From Streptomyces caeruleatus (lineage in GTDB: Bacteria > Actinomycetota > Actinomycetes > Streptomycetales > Streptomycetaceae): a stretch of 64,000 nt of DNA. The position numbers and the translations under genes are program-made. The notes below the pieces were generated by a model that searched no databases, was not told the origin of the DNA, and saw only the letters and a program-made list of their open reading frames with translations. The stretch covers positions 124,001 to 188,000 of the forward strand of contig NZ_KQ948935.1 of the NCBI RefSeq assembly GCF_001514235.1, given 5' to 3'. Positions 44,219 to 53,496 of this stretch are shown here, piece after piece. Within the stretch, counting starts at the first letter, position 1. The number at the start of each line of letters is the position of its first letter.

Positions 44219-45775
44219 CTACCCGTTCTGTGTGACGGTCTCGGCGTCCCACAGGTTGCACCGATGCTCACGGTGCGCGGTGGCGCTCAGCACATTTCCG
44301 TCGGCGGACGCGGTGCGCAGGGTCAGCACCGTCCCGGGCCGGGCGGGCATCGCGGGCTGTCCGGCGGCACGTGGCATCCCGTCCCGGACGAAGGAGCCCC
44401 AGTACTGGATCATCTGCCGGGCCAGCGTCCGCTGCTCGGCGTTCAGGGGCGACTGCAGGCCGAAGTGCTTGAAGAGGTACTGGAGCTCGTTGACGTGGGT
44501 CGCGCCGAAGTCGAAGTCCGTGCCCAGGTCGCGCAGGGAGGCGAAGGGCGGGGAGGTGCGGTCGGCGAACTCGTACGCGTAGACCTTGCCGCGTCCGGCG
44601 AGCGTGCCGTCGAGCCGGAGGGCCGGGCAGGCGAAGAGCTGGTCGCCCTGGGCGGTGGCGTACGCGATGGTCGGGGTCGGGTAGGACGGGAGGGGGTAGC
44701 GCGCGAGCGCCTCGTCGCCGAAGTCGGTCCGCATGACCGTCGGGTACTGGTCAGTGGTGAGCGGTGTGCCGTTCACGTCGAACCGGGCGAAGGCGAAGAG
44801 CCGGCCCTCGTCCTGGTTGGCCCCGTTCATGACCGGCACCCCGGCCGCGGCCCCGCGCTCGAACGCGTCCTTCGGCTGCCGGGGCAGGAAGGTGCCTCCG
44901 GCCACCGGCGCCCAGTCGAAGCCGTTCTGCGCGGCCAGGATCTCGGCGGCCGACTTGGCGCGCAGACAGGCCAGGTCGGCGCAGCCGAGCTTCTGCGCGA
45001 AGGCGGCGCCCTGGGACACGGCCGTGTCGTGCGCACGGGCACCGCAGTCGCCGTACGCCCCGCTCTGGATGATCCCGGCCCGCAGCAGCCCCTTCGCCGT
45101 CGGCGAGGCCAGTTGGGTGCAGACCGAGCGGCCGCCCGCGGACTCGCCCGCGATGGTCACGCGGCCCGGGTCACCGCCGAAGCGTGCGATGTTGGCCCGC
45201 ACCCAGCGCAGGGCGGCCTGCTGGTCGAGCATGCCGAAGTTGCCGGAGACCCCGTCACGTGCCTCGCCGTCGAGGCCGGCCGTGGCGAGGAAGCCCATCG
45301 CGCCGAGGCGGTAGTTGACGGTCACGACGACGGTGCCGGTGCGCCTCGCGAAGGTGTCGGGGACGATGTCCTGCCCGGCCCCGGCGGTGAGCCCTCCGCC
45401 GTGCAGCCAGACCAGGACCGCGCGCCGGCCGGCGCCCTCGGGGGCGTACACATTGAGGTCGAGACAGTCCTCGGTGTGGCTGGGCTGCTCGTAGCCGGGG
45501 TCCCAACTCGCCCCCTGCACACACTTGTTGCCGAAGTCTGCTGCCCCACGGATGCCTTGCCAGGGCCGGACGGGGCGCGGGTCCTTCCAACGGAGCTCTC
45601 CGACGGGTGGCTCGGCGTAGGGAATACCGAGGAACTGGTGTCCCTCGGCGGTGGTCTCACCTCGCACCCAGCCCGCGGTGGTGCGGACGACCGGGTCGTC
45701 GGCGGCCTGCGCGGGGACGGGGGTGAGGAGTGCGGCCGCGAGGGCCAGGAGTGCGACGGACATACGACGTTTCAC
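44219..45775 (-). CDS. Secreted type-B carboxylesterase
   Basis: 518 residues from GTG 45775 (GGAGGTGG upstream). A Sec signal peptide covers residues 1-25 (KRRMSVALLALAAALL, cleavage near AQA-AD). Alpha/beta-hydrolase motifs: oxyanion HGGG (125-128), nucleophile GESAGG with Ser212, and a probable catalytic His in GATHVNELQYLF. Exported enzyme hydrolysing esters. No dedicated neighbour suggests a substrate. Confidence 0.9.
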   Translation of the reverse strand: MKRRMSVALLALAAALLTPVPAQAADDPVVRTTAGWVRGETTAEGHQFLGIPYAEPPVGELRWKDPRPVRPWQGIRGAADFGNKCVQGASWDPGYEQPSHTEDCLDLNVYAPEGAGRRAVLVWLHGGGLTAGAGQDIVPDTFARRTGTVVVTVNYRLGAMGFLATAGLDGEARDGVSGNFGMLDQQAALRWVRANIARFGGDPGRVTIAGESAGGRSVCTQLASPTAKGLLRAGIIQSGAYGDCGARAHDTAVSQGAAFAQKLGCADLACLRAKSAAEILAAQNGFDWAPVAGGTFLPRQPKDAFERGAAAGVPVMNGANQDEGRLFAFARFDVNGTPLTTDQYPTVMRTDFGDEALARYPLPSYPTPTIAYATAQGDQLFACPALRLDGTLAGRGKVYAYEFADRTSPPFASLRDLGTDFDFGATHVNELQYLFKHFGLQSPLNAEQRTLARQMIQYWGSFVRDGMPRAAGQPAMPARPGTVLTLRTASADGNVLSATAHREHRCNLWDAETVTQNG

Positions 45776-45954
45776 GGGTCCACCTCCGCGTTCGTGAGCA
45801 TGGGACACCAGTGGCGCGGCGGGAAAACTATGAACGTCGGTGACTCGTGTCAATGATGTGAACGGAAACGGCCGGATGCAGTCAGAGGCGGAACGGGGGT
45901 GCGGGGGTCAGGGGGCGCCGCGGCAGGTGCTCCGACGGGGGCGCCCCCGCCTGG

Positions 45955-47796
45955 CTAATGGAGCGCGGCGTCGAGCGTCGTCTCGGTGATGCCTACGACG
46001 TACCTGACCGCGGTGGCCGGCGCCTCGGCCGGGAGGGCCGCCACCACGGCCCCGACGGGGGTGGCGGGCTCGGCTTCGGCGCCCGAGTCGGAGCCGGGAG
46101 CGTCCTGGACGTACCGCGTCTCGTACTGCGGCTGCGGGTCCTCCTGCGGCACGGCCGGCTCGGGCCGCGGGGGTTCGGGGGCGTCGTCGTCCGCTGTCCC
46201 GCGCTCGGGTGCCACGGGCGCGCCGCCCTTCTCCTCGCGCGGCTTCGCCCCCTTCGGCGCCTCCTTCTGGAGCTTCTTCTCGGGTCTCGCCTCGGGTACG
46301 TCCGCGAGCCCGCCGTCGAGCATCCAGCGCTGCGCCTCGGATCCGTCCCGCTCGTCGAGCACCACGCTCGCTTCCTTGCCGGACGCGACCGCGAGGCCCT
46401 CGGAACCGCGCGGCAGGAGCTCGCCGTGGACGGTGAGGTCGTAGCGCACCTCGCCGGCGTGCGCGAGGCAGTACGCCAGGACGACGGAGCGTTCGCCAGC
46501 GTCGGAGTCGAGGCAGAGGGTGGGGTCGGCGGCGCTGCGCAGCAGGCCGTTGTCCCGGTACGACCACTGCTGGGACACGGCGGACGAGCACTGCGCCAGC
46601 TCGGCCCGGGCACCGGCGCGGACCTCGCCGTCGCGGAGGTCCAGGCACAGGCCGCGGTCGAGGTTGCGGAGCCTGCCCTGGGCGATCTCGACGGGCTCCT
46701 CGGCCGAGGCGGCCGACGGTGATCCGCCGGAGGAGGACGGGGACACGGAGCCCGGGTGGACGGTCCTGCCGCTGGGCGCGCCCCAGGTGGCGTGCGGGCC
46801 GGGGACGCCGTTCTCCTCGGTCCAGCCCTTGGCGGTGAGGACCGTGACGAGCAGGGCGAGGGCGGTCACGCCGACCCCCACCGCGACGGCCCTGGCGCGT
46901 GTGCGCGGGAGGTCCAGCCGCTCGGGGCGGTGCCGTCCGCCGCGTCGCCGACGGTCGCACGGCGTCGCCCCCGAGCCGCCCCGGCCGGGCCGGGAGTCGA
47001 GATAGCGCCGGGCGCCCCAGCCGAGCACGGTTTCGGCGAGCAGCACTTCCAGGCCGCCCTCGAAATGACTGAGCTGCTCGGCGGCGTGACGGCAGTAGCG
47101 GCATGACGTCAGATGCTGCTGAACATCGGGGAGCAGGGCGCCGCCCCGGCGAATGGGGACGTCGAGGAGGCGGTTGTAGTAGCGGCATTCCCGGGTGGGC
47201 GCGAGTTCGCGGTGGGCGCGGACGCAGCCCGTGCGGAATTGCTCGCGCGCTCCTTCCAGCGCCGCCGACGCGGTGGCCGCATCCACCCCCAGCAGACCAG
47301 CGGGTATGGTTATCGGTTCGGCCTCGGCCTCGCTGTGCCAGAGGAGGCATTGCGAGGCTCCTGGCAGCGCCCGGAATGCGCGCTCGGCGATTTGCCGCCT
47401 TTCGGGCGTCACGGACCGCGCGGCCCGCAGCCCACGCCCTCCGGTCGGTTTGCCGAGTTCCGGCAGCAGGGCGGAAATACCGTCGTCGGCAGCCCACTCC
47501 TTCACCAGATCCCGCACGGCGGCGAGGAGTTGGGGGCGAAGCGCTCCAGCGGCCGGCCGCTGGAGCACGCGGTGGAACGCGGCGGCGGCCACCATGGCGG
47601 CCGAACTGTCCGTGGTGACCAGGCAGATGGCCGCGTAGTCGTGGGTGGCGCGCCAGTGGCGGGCCATCAGCAGGGCGACAGCACGGGCGTTCGCGTCGGC
47701 TTTGCCCAGGCTCGCGACGAGATCGCGGTCGGACTCTCCGGGGCTCACCCCGGGCCGTGGCGGGTACGGCGGTCGTGGGGGGTAAGGGGATTGCAC
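45955..47796 (-). CDS. Membrane-anchored ricin-type lectin protein with ZAS-like region
   Basis: 613 residues from GTG 47796 (GGAAGG upstream); ATG 47874 is an alternative. The cytoplasmic part (about 20-250) has sigma-factor-like helices (VTPERRQIAERAFRALPG, IPAGLLGVDAATASAALEGA) and a zinc-binding HLTSCRYCRHAAEQLSHF, as in anti-sigma ZAS domains. One membrane segment follows (about 292-312). Outside, residues about 350-480 form a ricin B-type beta-trefoil (RNLDRGLCLDLRDGEV, DPTLCLDSDAGE) that binds sugars. The tail is acidic and Pro-rich. It looks like a surface sugar sensor wired to sigma-factor-like parts; that role is inference. Confidence 0.7.
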   Translation of the reverse strand: MQSPYPPRPPYPPRPGVSPGESDRDLVASLGKADANARAVALLMARHWRATHDYAAICLVTTDSSAAMVAAAAFHRVLQRPAAGALRPQLLAAVRDLVKEWAADDGISALLPELGKPTGGRGLRAARSVTPERRQIAERAFRALPGASQCLLWHSEAEAEPITIPAGLLGVDAATASAALEGAREQFRTGCVRAHRELAPTRECRYYNRLLDVPIRRGGALLPDVQQHLTSCRYCRHAAEQLSHFEGGLEVLLAETVLGWGARRYLDSRPGRGGSGATPCDRRRRGGRHRPERLDLPRTRARAVAVGVGVTALALLVTVLTAKGWTEENGVPGPHATWGAPSGRTVHPGSVSPSSSGGSPSAASAEEPVEIAQGRLRNLDRGLCLDLRDGEVRAGARAELAQCSSAVSQQWSYRDNGLLRSAADPTLCLDSDAGERSVVLAYCLAHAGEVRYDLTVHGELLPRGSEGLAVASGKEASVVLDERDGSEAQRWMLDGGLADVPEARPEKKLQKEAPKGAKPREEKGGAPVAPERGTADDDAPEPPRPEPAVPQEDPQPQYETRYVQDAPGSDSGAEAEPATPVGAVVAALPAEAPATAVRYVVGITETTLDAALH

Positions 47797-48149
47797 TGAA
47801 CCATTTCCTTCCCGGCCGGAGGACGGCAAGGGGAATGCGCGTCCTTCGGAAAGCAGGGTGCTTGATTGGTGCATACCTAGGCCGCGTCGGATGTGGACCG
47901 GCTATCGGGTCGCTCACTTTCGCACAAGCGGCGCACAGGAAACAAGAAGTTCGAGTGACCGATGTTCAAAAGGCGAGGAATTCAGAAAAGTTACCGGCGG
48001 TATCCGCACCGGCATTCGAAATGCGTCGCCGCGCCGAGCGCCAAGTTGTGTGCAAGCAAAGGCGGTTGGTCCACGGAATCTTCAACTCCGCATGTCGCAC
48101 AGCAGGCTCCGAGGTTTCTCTCGGCGTCCTCTCATCCCCGTGCTCCACC
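47797..48149. promoter_or_regulatory. 353-bp divergent intergenic region of lower GC
   Basis: Between the ricin-lectin gene and galU. It contains AT-richer stretches (near 47960-48030, for example GGAATTCAGAAAAG) and must hold promoters for both genes. No clear operator, riboswitch or small gene was seen, although an open frame upstream of galU exists in the same phase. Confidence 0.5.
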
Positions 48150-49127
48150 ATGAGCCGCATGATCGTCCCCCACACGACACCCCCGTCGGATTCCACCCCG
48201 GAACGGGCCCGCGCGGTCCGCAAGGCGGTCGTCCCGGCCGCGGGCCTCGGCACCCGGTTCCTGCCCGCGACGAAGGCGACCCCCAAGGAGATGCTGCCGG
48301 TCGTCGACAAGCCGGCCATCCAGTACGTCGTGGAGGAGGCCGCGGCGGCCGGCCTCGACGACGTACTGATGATCACCGGCCGGCACAAGCGGGCCATCGA
48401 GGACCACTTCGACCAGGCCTTCGAGCTGGAGCAGGCGCTGGCGGCCAAGGGCGACGCCGTGCGGCTGAACGCGGTACGGGACCCGGCCCGGCTCGCCGAC
48501 ATCCACCACATCCGCCAGGGCGACCCGCTCGGCCTCGGCCACGCGGTGCTGTGCGCCCGCCATCACGTCGGCGACCAGCCGTTCGCCGTCCTTCTGGGCG
48601 ACGACCTCATCGACCCGCGCGAGACCCTGCTCAGCCGGATGCTGGAGGTCCGCGACCGCCACGAGGGCAGCGTGGTCGCCCTGATGGAGGTCCCGCCGGA
48701 GCAGATCCACCTCTATGGCTGCGCGGCCGTCGAACCGTCGGGCGAGGACGGCGTCGTCCACGTCACCGGCCTGGTGGAGAAGCCGTCACGCGAGGACGCG
48801 CCGAGCCACTACGCGGTCATCGGCCGCTATGTCCTCGACCCGGCCGTCTTCGGCGTCCTGGAGCGCACCCCGCCCGGGCGCGGCGGCGAGATCCAGCTGA
48901 CCGACGCCCTTCAGGAACTCGCGGCGGGCGGAACGGTCCACGGAGTCGTGTTCGACGGCCTGCGGTACGACACCGGGGACAAGGCGGACTACCTGCGCAC
49001 GGTGGTGCGCCTGGCCTGCGACCGGGCGGACCTGGGGCCGGAGTTCGTGGCCTGGCTGAGGCAGTTCGTGGCGGGACTGGAGGAGGGCGGGGAGAGCGGG
49101 GAGGGCCGGGAGCGGCTCGCCGCCTGA
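48150..49127 (+). CDS. galU: UTP-glucose-1-phosphate uridylyltransferase
   Basis: 325 residues from ATG 48150 (ATG 48159 also possible). Nucleotidyltransferase signature AVVPAAGLGTRFLPATKATP and KEMLPVVDKPAIQYVV, sugar-phosphate site VGRYVLDP-like VIGRYVLDP and RYDTGDKADYLRT at the C-terminus. It makes UDP-glucose from UTP and glucose-1-phosphate, feeding cell wall, glycogen-linked and glycosylation pathways. A strong hairpin follows. Confidence 0.92.
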   Translation: MSRMIVPHTTPPSDSTPERARAVRKAVVPAAGLGTRFLPATKATPKEMLPVVDKPAIQYVVEEAAAAGLDDVLMITGRHKRAIEDHFDQAFELEQALAAKGDAVRLNAVRDPARLADIHHIRQGDPLGLGHAVLCARHHVGDQPFAVLLGDDLIDPRETLLSRMLEVRDRHEGSVVALMEVPPEQIHLYGCAAVEPSGEDGVVHVTGLVEKPSREDAPSHYAVIGRYVLDPAVFGVLERTPPGRGGEIQLTDALQELAAGGTVHGVVFDGLRYDTGDKADYLRTVVRLACDRADLGPEFVAWLRQFVAGLEEGGESGEGRERLAA

Positions 49128-49168
49128 GCGCTGTCGCGGCGCGAGACGGCACAGGGGGAGCAAAAGGC

Positions 49169-49194
49169 GCAGGGGCCCTGCATGGGGCCCCTGC
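49169..49194 (+). terminator. Strong hairpin after galU
   Basis: GCAGGGGCCC (49169-49178) pairs perfectly with GGGCCCCTGC (49185-49194) across a 6-base loop, about 40 bases after the galU stop. It can also end the convergent thioesterase transcript. Confidence 0.7.
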
Positions 49195-49201
49195 TCACCT
49201 G

Positions 49202-49261
49202 CGTACCACGTTCTGCCGTACGACGTTCTGCCGTACGACCTTCTTCAGCACGACCTTCTTC
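49202..49261 (+). repeat. Four tandem 15-bp units beyond the thioesterase stop
   Basis: Units at 49202-49216, 49217-49231, 49232-49246 and 49247-49261 follow the pattern CGTACGACGTTCTGC or its CTTCTTC variant. On the minus strand they read as a 5-residue repeat (RKKVV, RQNVV) just past the thioesterase stop codon. The unit is a multiple of three, so it may be a former C-terminal extension. Confidence 0.8.
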
Positions 49262-49274
49262 CGTACAGCCCGGC

Positions 49275-49736
49275 TCAGCCGTTCGGCCGCAGGGTCCAGA
49301 CGACGGTCATCTCACCGGTGACGGCCCCGTCCCCGCGCTGGATCTCGATGGCCACCGGGAACTCGGGCCGCTCCCCCGCGTCCAGCTCGGCGACGACCTC
49401 GGCGGCCGGGCGGCCCAGCGTGGCGGTGGCCGTGACGGCGCCCATGGCGAGCTTCTTGTAGGAGATCTCGGCGCTGACGGCGAGCGGCACGGCGCGCGAG
49501 AGCTGGTCACCGAACGCGGCCAGCACGATCGCGCCGCTGGCGGACTCGCCGAGCGTGAACATCGCGCCGGCGTGCGGCCCGCCCACGTGGTTGTGGTACT
49601 CACTCTGGTCCGGCAGGGCCACCACGGCCTTGTCCGGCGTGGTCTCCAGGAACTGGAGGTTGAGGGTCCGGGCCATGGGCACGGTGGCGGCGAGCATCTC
49701 GCCTATGGACATCTGGTCTGCGCTCATGGCGGTCAT
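49275..49736 (-). CDS. PaaI/DUF4442-type hotdog thioesterase
   Basis: 153 residues from ATG 49736 (ATG 49727 also possible; no clear ribosome site before either). Hotdog fold: YHNHVGGPHAGAMFTLGES, the conserved NH...HxG(A)-type active-site region, then VSAEISYKKLAMG and GEMTVVWTLRPNG. Such enzymes hydrolyse acyl-CoA thioesters. The gene faces away from an MFS transporter. Confidence 0.85.
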   Translation of the reverse strand: MTAMSADQMSIGEMLAATVPMARTLNLQFLETTPDKAVVALPDQSEYHNHVGGPHAGAMFTLGESASGAIVLAAFGDQLSRAVPLAVSAEISYKKLAMGAVTATATLGRPAAEVVAELDAGERPEFPVAIEIQRGDGAVTGEMTVVWTLRPNG

Positions 49737-49877
49737 GTTACCCACGAGTAGGGGGCGGGGAACAGAGCCACAGGGCCATGTGACGAGCGTCGTACGGCCT
49801 CGCTCCGGAAGGCCGCATCGGCCGGGTGACCTGCAATTGACTTGGCAGATCGAGAGCGGGGCGGCGATAGTCGGCCG

Positions 49878-51179
49878 GTGACTTCCGCCGCCGACCTCCT
49901 GCGTCCTTCCCGCCGCCCCTCCTGGGCGGGCCGCAACTACAGCCTGCTGACCGCCTCGGCGTTCGTCACGAACCTCGGCAGTCACGGTGCGCTGATCGCC
50001 GCGGCGTTCGCGGTGCTGGAGGCGGGCGGTGACGGGGGTGACGTGGGGCTCGTGGCCGCGTCCCGCACCCTGCCGCTGGTGTTCTTCCTGCTGATCGGCG
50101 GCGCCGTCGCGGACCGCCTCCCACGGCACCGGGTGATGGTCGCGGCCAACGCCCTCAACTGCCTCTCGCAGGCCGCCTTCGCCGTGCTCGTCCTGACCGG
50201 GGAGGCCCGGCTGTGGCAGATGATGCTGCTGACGGCCCTCGGCGGCACCGGTCAGGCGTTCTTCAGCCCGGCGGCGGAGGGGATGCTGCTGTCGTCGGTC
50301 CAGGGGGAGCAGGCGAGCCGGGCCTTCGCCGTGTTCCGGATGGCGATGCAGGGGGCCGCGGTCGGCGGGGCCGCGCTGGGCGGTGCCATGGTGGCCGCGA
50401 TCGGGCCCGGCTGGGTGCTGGCGGCGGACGCGGCGGCGTTCGCGGTCGCCGGTTCGCTGCGGGCGTTCCTCGACGTGAGTCACATTCCGGCGCGCGCGCC
50501 GGGCGGTGGCATGCTCGCCGATCTGCGGGACGGCTGGCGGGAGTTCGCGGGGCGTCCGTGGCTGTGGGGCGTGGTCGTCCAGTTCTCGATCGCCAACGCG
50601 GTCGTCGCGGCGGCCGACGCGGTCTACGGTCCGCTGGTCGCCCGGGACCACCTGGGCGGGGCGGGTCCCTGGGGCCTGGCCCTGGGCTTCTTCGGGGCGG
50701 GCACGGTCGCCGGCGCCCTGCTCATGACCCGCTGGAAGCCGCGCCGCCTCCTCCTCGCCGGCACCCTGTGCGTCTTCCCCCTCGCCCTCCCCTCCGCCGC
50801 CCTCGCCGTACCGGTGCCGGTCACCGTCCTGTGCACGGTCATGTTCCTGACCGGCGTGACCCTGGAGGTCTTCGGCGTCTCCTGGATGACCGCACTCCAC
50901 CAGGAGATACCGGAGGAGAAACTCTCCCGGGTCGCCGCCTACGACTGGTTCGGTTCTGTCGCCCTGGTCCCCCTCGCCACCGCCCTGGCCGGCCCCGCCG
51001 AGACAACCTTCGGCCGCACCCCCGCCCTCTGGGGATGCGCCGCCGTCGTCGTCATCGTCACGGCTGCGGTCCTGTGCGTGCCGGACGTGCGGAACCTACG
51101 GCGCCGTACGAAGCCGGTGACCGCCGGAACCCGACATGACTCACCCGAAGCCGAAAGTGCCGTCGGCGGGATCGGCTGA
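49878..51179 (+). CDS. MFS efflux transporter
   Basis: 433 residues from GTG 49878, with no visible Shine-Dalgarno. Twelve hydrophobic segments; GGAVADRLPRHRVMV is the MFS loop 2-3 motif after the second segment. Similar to enterobactin-exporter/MFS_3 proteins of actinobacteria, which often export small molecules. Substrate unknown. Confidence 0.88.
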   Translation: MTSAADLLRPSRRPSWAGRNYSLLTASAFVTNLGSHGALIAAAFAVLEAGGDGGDVGLVAASRTLPLVFFLLIGGAVADRLPRHRVMVAANALNCLSQAAFAVLVLTGEARLWQMMLLTALGGTGQAFFSPAAEGMLLSSVQGEQASRAFAVFRMAMQGAAVGGAALGGAMVAAIGPGWVLAADAAAFAVAGSLRAFLDVSHIPARAPGGGMLADLRDGWREFAGRPWLWGVVVQFSIANAVVAAADAVYGPLVARDHLGGAGPWGLALGFFGAGTVAGALLMTRWKPRRLLLAGTLCVFPLALPSAALAVPVPVTVLCTVMFLTGVTLEVFGVSWMTALHQEIPEEKLSRVAAYDWFGSVALVPLATALAGPAETTFGRTPALWGCAAVVVIVTAAVLCVPDVRNLRRRTKPVTAGTRHDSPEAESAVGGIG

Positions 51180-51251
51180 CGGCACGCCGCACGCCGCATT
51201 CGGAACATCCGTCGCCGCACCGAGCCGGCGACCACCGCGACCCGACACCCC

Positions 51252-52097
51252 TCAGCCGATGCTGAAAGCCCCGCCGGGAGGCTCCGGTGAAGGCACGGCG
51301 TCCTCGTCCTGGACCGACCGCGCGTTGCCGATGAACTGCTGCAGGGCGAGACCCTGTTCGACGCGGGCCGGGAAGGCGTCCGAGGCGGTGAGGCGGGACA
51401 GGGAGGCCGTGTCGAGGGGGTGGTGTGCGGCGACGAGCACGGCGTTGCCGAAGCGCCGGCCGCGCAGTACGCCCGGTTCAGCGATCAGGACCAGTTCCTC
51501 GAACAGCGTGGCGTAGGTGGCGAGTTGGGAGCGCAGGAAGGCGAAGGGCGCGGCGTCGGCAAGGTTCGCCAGGTAGACACCGGTTCGCCGCAGCACCCGC
51601 TCGGCCTGCTGGGCGTACCCCACGGACGTCAGGTGCGCGGGCACCCGGGATCCTCCGAAGACATCGGCGACGAGCACGTCGGCCGAATCGTCCGGGGCGG
51701 ACTCCAGCCAGGCGCGCGCGTCCCCGGCGTGCAGCCGGACGCCGGCCCCGTCCGGAACCGGCAGATGCTCGACGACCAGCTCCAGCAGCCCCCGGTCGGC
51801 CTCGACGACGTCCTGCCGCGAGCCGGGCCGGGTGGCCGCCAGATAACGGGGCAGCGTGAGCGCCCCGCCCCCGAGATGCAGCACGTCCAGCGCCCGCCCC
51901 GGCTCGGCGACGGTGTCGAGTACGTGCCCGAGGCGGCGCGCGTACTCGAACTCCAGATGCGTCGGCACATCAAGATCGACGTACGACTGCGGAGCCCCGT
52001 CGACGGTCAGCAGCCACGCCCGCTTCCGATCGATGTCCGGCATCAGCTTGGCGGTGCCGTAGTCGACGGACCGGGTGACGGGTATGGGGTCATTCAC
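51252..52097 (-). CDS. Spermidine-synthase-like protein
   Basis: 281 residues from GTG 52097. SAM-binding Rossmann motifs of the polyamine-synthase family: ALDVLHLGGGALTLPRYLA, VVEADRGLLELV, LHAGDARAWLESA and DVLVADVFGGSRVP. The usual DGxxQ region is present as VDGAPQSYVDLD. The N-terminal beta-strand domain is short, so it may transfer aminopropyl groups or be a related methyltransferase. Confidence 0.8.
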   Translation of the reverse strand: MNDPIPVTRSVDYGTAKLMPDIDRKRAWLLTVDGAPQSYVDLDVPTHLEFEYARRLGHVLDTVAEPGRALDVLHLGGGALTLPRYLAATRPGSRQDVVEADRGLLELVVEHLPVPDGAGVRLHAGDARAWLESAPDDSADVLVADVFGGSRVPAHLTSVGYAQQAERVLRRTGVYLANLADAAPFAFLRSQLATYATLFEELVLIAEPGVLRGRRFGNAVLVAAHHPLDTASLSRLTASDAFPARVEQGLALQQFIGNARSVQDEDAVPSPEPPGGAFSIG

Positions 52098-52151
52098 CTT
52101 CCTATTGTGCCGGGGAACTCCTTACGAGGCGGGCACGGGGAGCGCCCCGAC

Positions 52152-52188
52152 AGGGGCGCGGGGAACTGCGCGACCAGCCACAACCGGA
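52152..52188 (-). repeat. Reversed copy of the dispersed GCGCAGTTCCCC repeat
   Basis: The minus strand reads GGTTGTGGCTGGTC followed by the 20-base core (52152-52171), as in the 7.5-kb array. It lies between the stop of the EF-Tu gene and the start of the spermidine-synthase-like gene, and the GGGGCG runs around it can fold into a hairpin (possible terminator). Confidence 0.85.
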
Positions 52189-52217
52189 CCCGCAGTCCCC
52201 CACGAACCGCACCCCCC

Positions 52218-53387
52218 TCACACGACGGCGGTTACGGTCCCCGCCCCGACGGTCCTGCCGCCCTCACGGATGGCGAACCCGAGCCCCGGCTCCAAGGGCA
52301 CCTCCCGCCCCAGCTCAACAGTCATCGTGACCGTCTCCCCTGGCCGCGCGACCCCCACCTCACCGAGGTCGATGTCCCCGACCACATCCGCCGTACGGAT
52401 GTAGAACTGCGGCCGGTACCCGGTGCCCACCGCCGTCGTACGGCCTCCTTCACGCGCGGAGAGCACATACACCTGCGCGGTGAAGCGCCGCCCCGGCACC
52501 ACACTGCCCGGCGCGACCACGACATGCCCCCGCCGGACGGCGTCCCGTGGAACCCCGCGCAGCAGCAGCGCCACGTTGTCCCCGGCCTGCGCCTCGTCCA
52601 TCGGCTTGCCGAACGTCTCCAGGCCGGTGACCACGCTCTCCAGCCCGGCCCCGAGCACCTCGACCCGGTCGCCGACCTTCACGGTGCCCCGCTCCACGGC
52701 CCCGGTGACGACGGTCCCCCGGCCGGTGATGGTGAGCACGTTCTCGACGGGCAGCAGGAACGGCGCGTCCACATACCGCTCCGGCATCGGAACGTAGGTG
52801 TCCACCGCGTCCAGCAGCGCCTCGATCGACGCCGTCCACTTCGGGTCGCCCTCCAGCGCCTTCAGCCCCGACACCCGTACGACGGGCGCGGCGTCGCCGC
52901 CGTAGCCGTGTTCGGTGAGCAGGTCGCGGACCTCCAGCTCGACGAGGTCGATGAGCTCCTCGTCGCCCGCGTCGGCCTTGTTGAGGGCGACGACGATGTG
53001 GTCGACGCCCACCTGCCGGGCGAGCAGCACGTGTTCGGCGGTCTGCGGCATGATCCCGTCGAGCGCGGAGACGACGAGGATCGCCCCGTCGAGCTGCGCG
53101 GCCCCGGTGACCATGTTCTTGACGTAGTCGGCGTGGCCGGGCATGTCGACATGCGCGTAGTGCCGGGTGTCGGTCTCGTACTCGACGTGCGCGATGTTGA
53201 TGGTGATGCCGCGCGCGGCCTCCTCCGGCGCCCGGTCGATCCGGTCGAACGGCACGAAGGTGCCGGAGCCGCGCTCGGCGAGGACCTTGGTGATGGCGGC
53301 GGTCAACGTGGTCTTGCCGTGGTCGACATGACCCATCGTGCCGATGTTCAGATGCGGTTTGGTGCGCACGTATGCCGTCTTGGACAT
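52218..53387 (-). CDS. tuf3: Divergent elongation factor Tu (EF-Tu3 type)
   Basis: 389 residues from ATG 53387, with GAGGT upstream. GTPase motifs: GHVDHGKTTLTA (G1), DMPGHADYVKN (G3, with Met82 where housekeeping EF-Tu has Cys), NKAD (136-139, with Ala instead of Cys), followed by the two beta-barrel domains. Sequence divergence and a lone locus, away from ribosomal genes, match the third EF-Tu of Streptomyces, thought to be made under stress or amino-acid starvation. It brings aminoacyl-tRNA to the ribosome. Confidence 0.9.
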   Translation of the reverse strand: MSKTAYVRTKPHLNIGTMGHVDHGKTTLTAAITKVLAERGSGTFVPFDRIDRAPEEAARGITINIAHVEYETDTRHYAHVDMPGHADYVKNMVTGAAQLDGAILVVSALDGIMPQTAEHVLLARQVGVDHIVVALNKADAGDEELIDLVELEVRDLLTEHGYGGDAAPVVRVSGLKALEGDPKWTASIEALLDAVDTYVPMPERYVDAPFLLPVENVLTITGRGTVVTGAVERGTVKVGDRVEVLGAGLESVVTGLETFGKPMDEAQAGDNVALLLRGVPRDAVRRGHVVVAPGSVVPGRRFTAQVYVLSAREGGRTTAVGTGYRPQFYIRTADVVGDIDLGEVGVARPGETVTMTVELGREVPLEPGLGFAIREGGRTVGAGTVTAVV

Positions 53388-53453
53388 GGCTGTACCTCGA
53401 AGTCTCTGCGTAGAGGGTCTCCGCGCGGGAGAAGGGGACCCCAAGGACCTGCC

Positions 53454-53496
53454 GACCCTCCCCCTCGGGGGTCCGCCGGACTGTCCGGGGAGGGTC
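53454..53496 (-). terminator. Perfect 10-bp hairpin in the EF-Tu3 leader
   Basis: GACCCTCCCC (53454-53463) and GGGGAGGGTC (53487-53496) pair perfectly across a 23-base loop, 67 bases upstream of the tuf3 start. It may end transcription from the upstream AlkD-type gene or act as an attenuator in a tuf3 leader. Confidence 0.5.

Noticed and set aside
49837..49871. Promoter TTGACT/GATAGT before the MFS gene
   Set aside because: Spacing of 23 bases is too long for a normal promoter.
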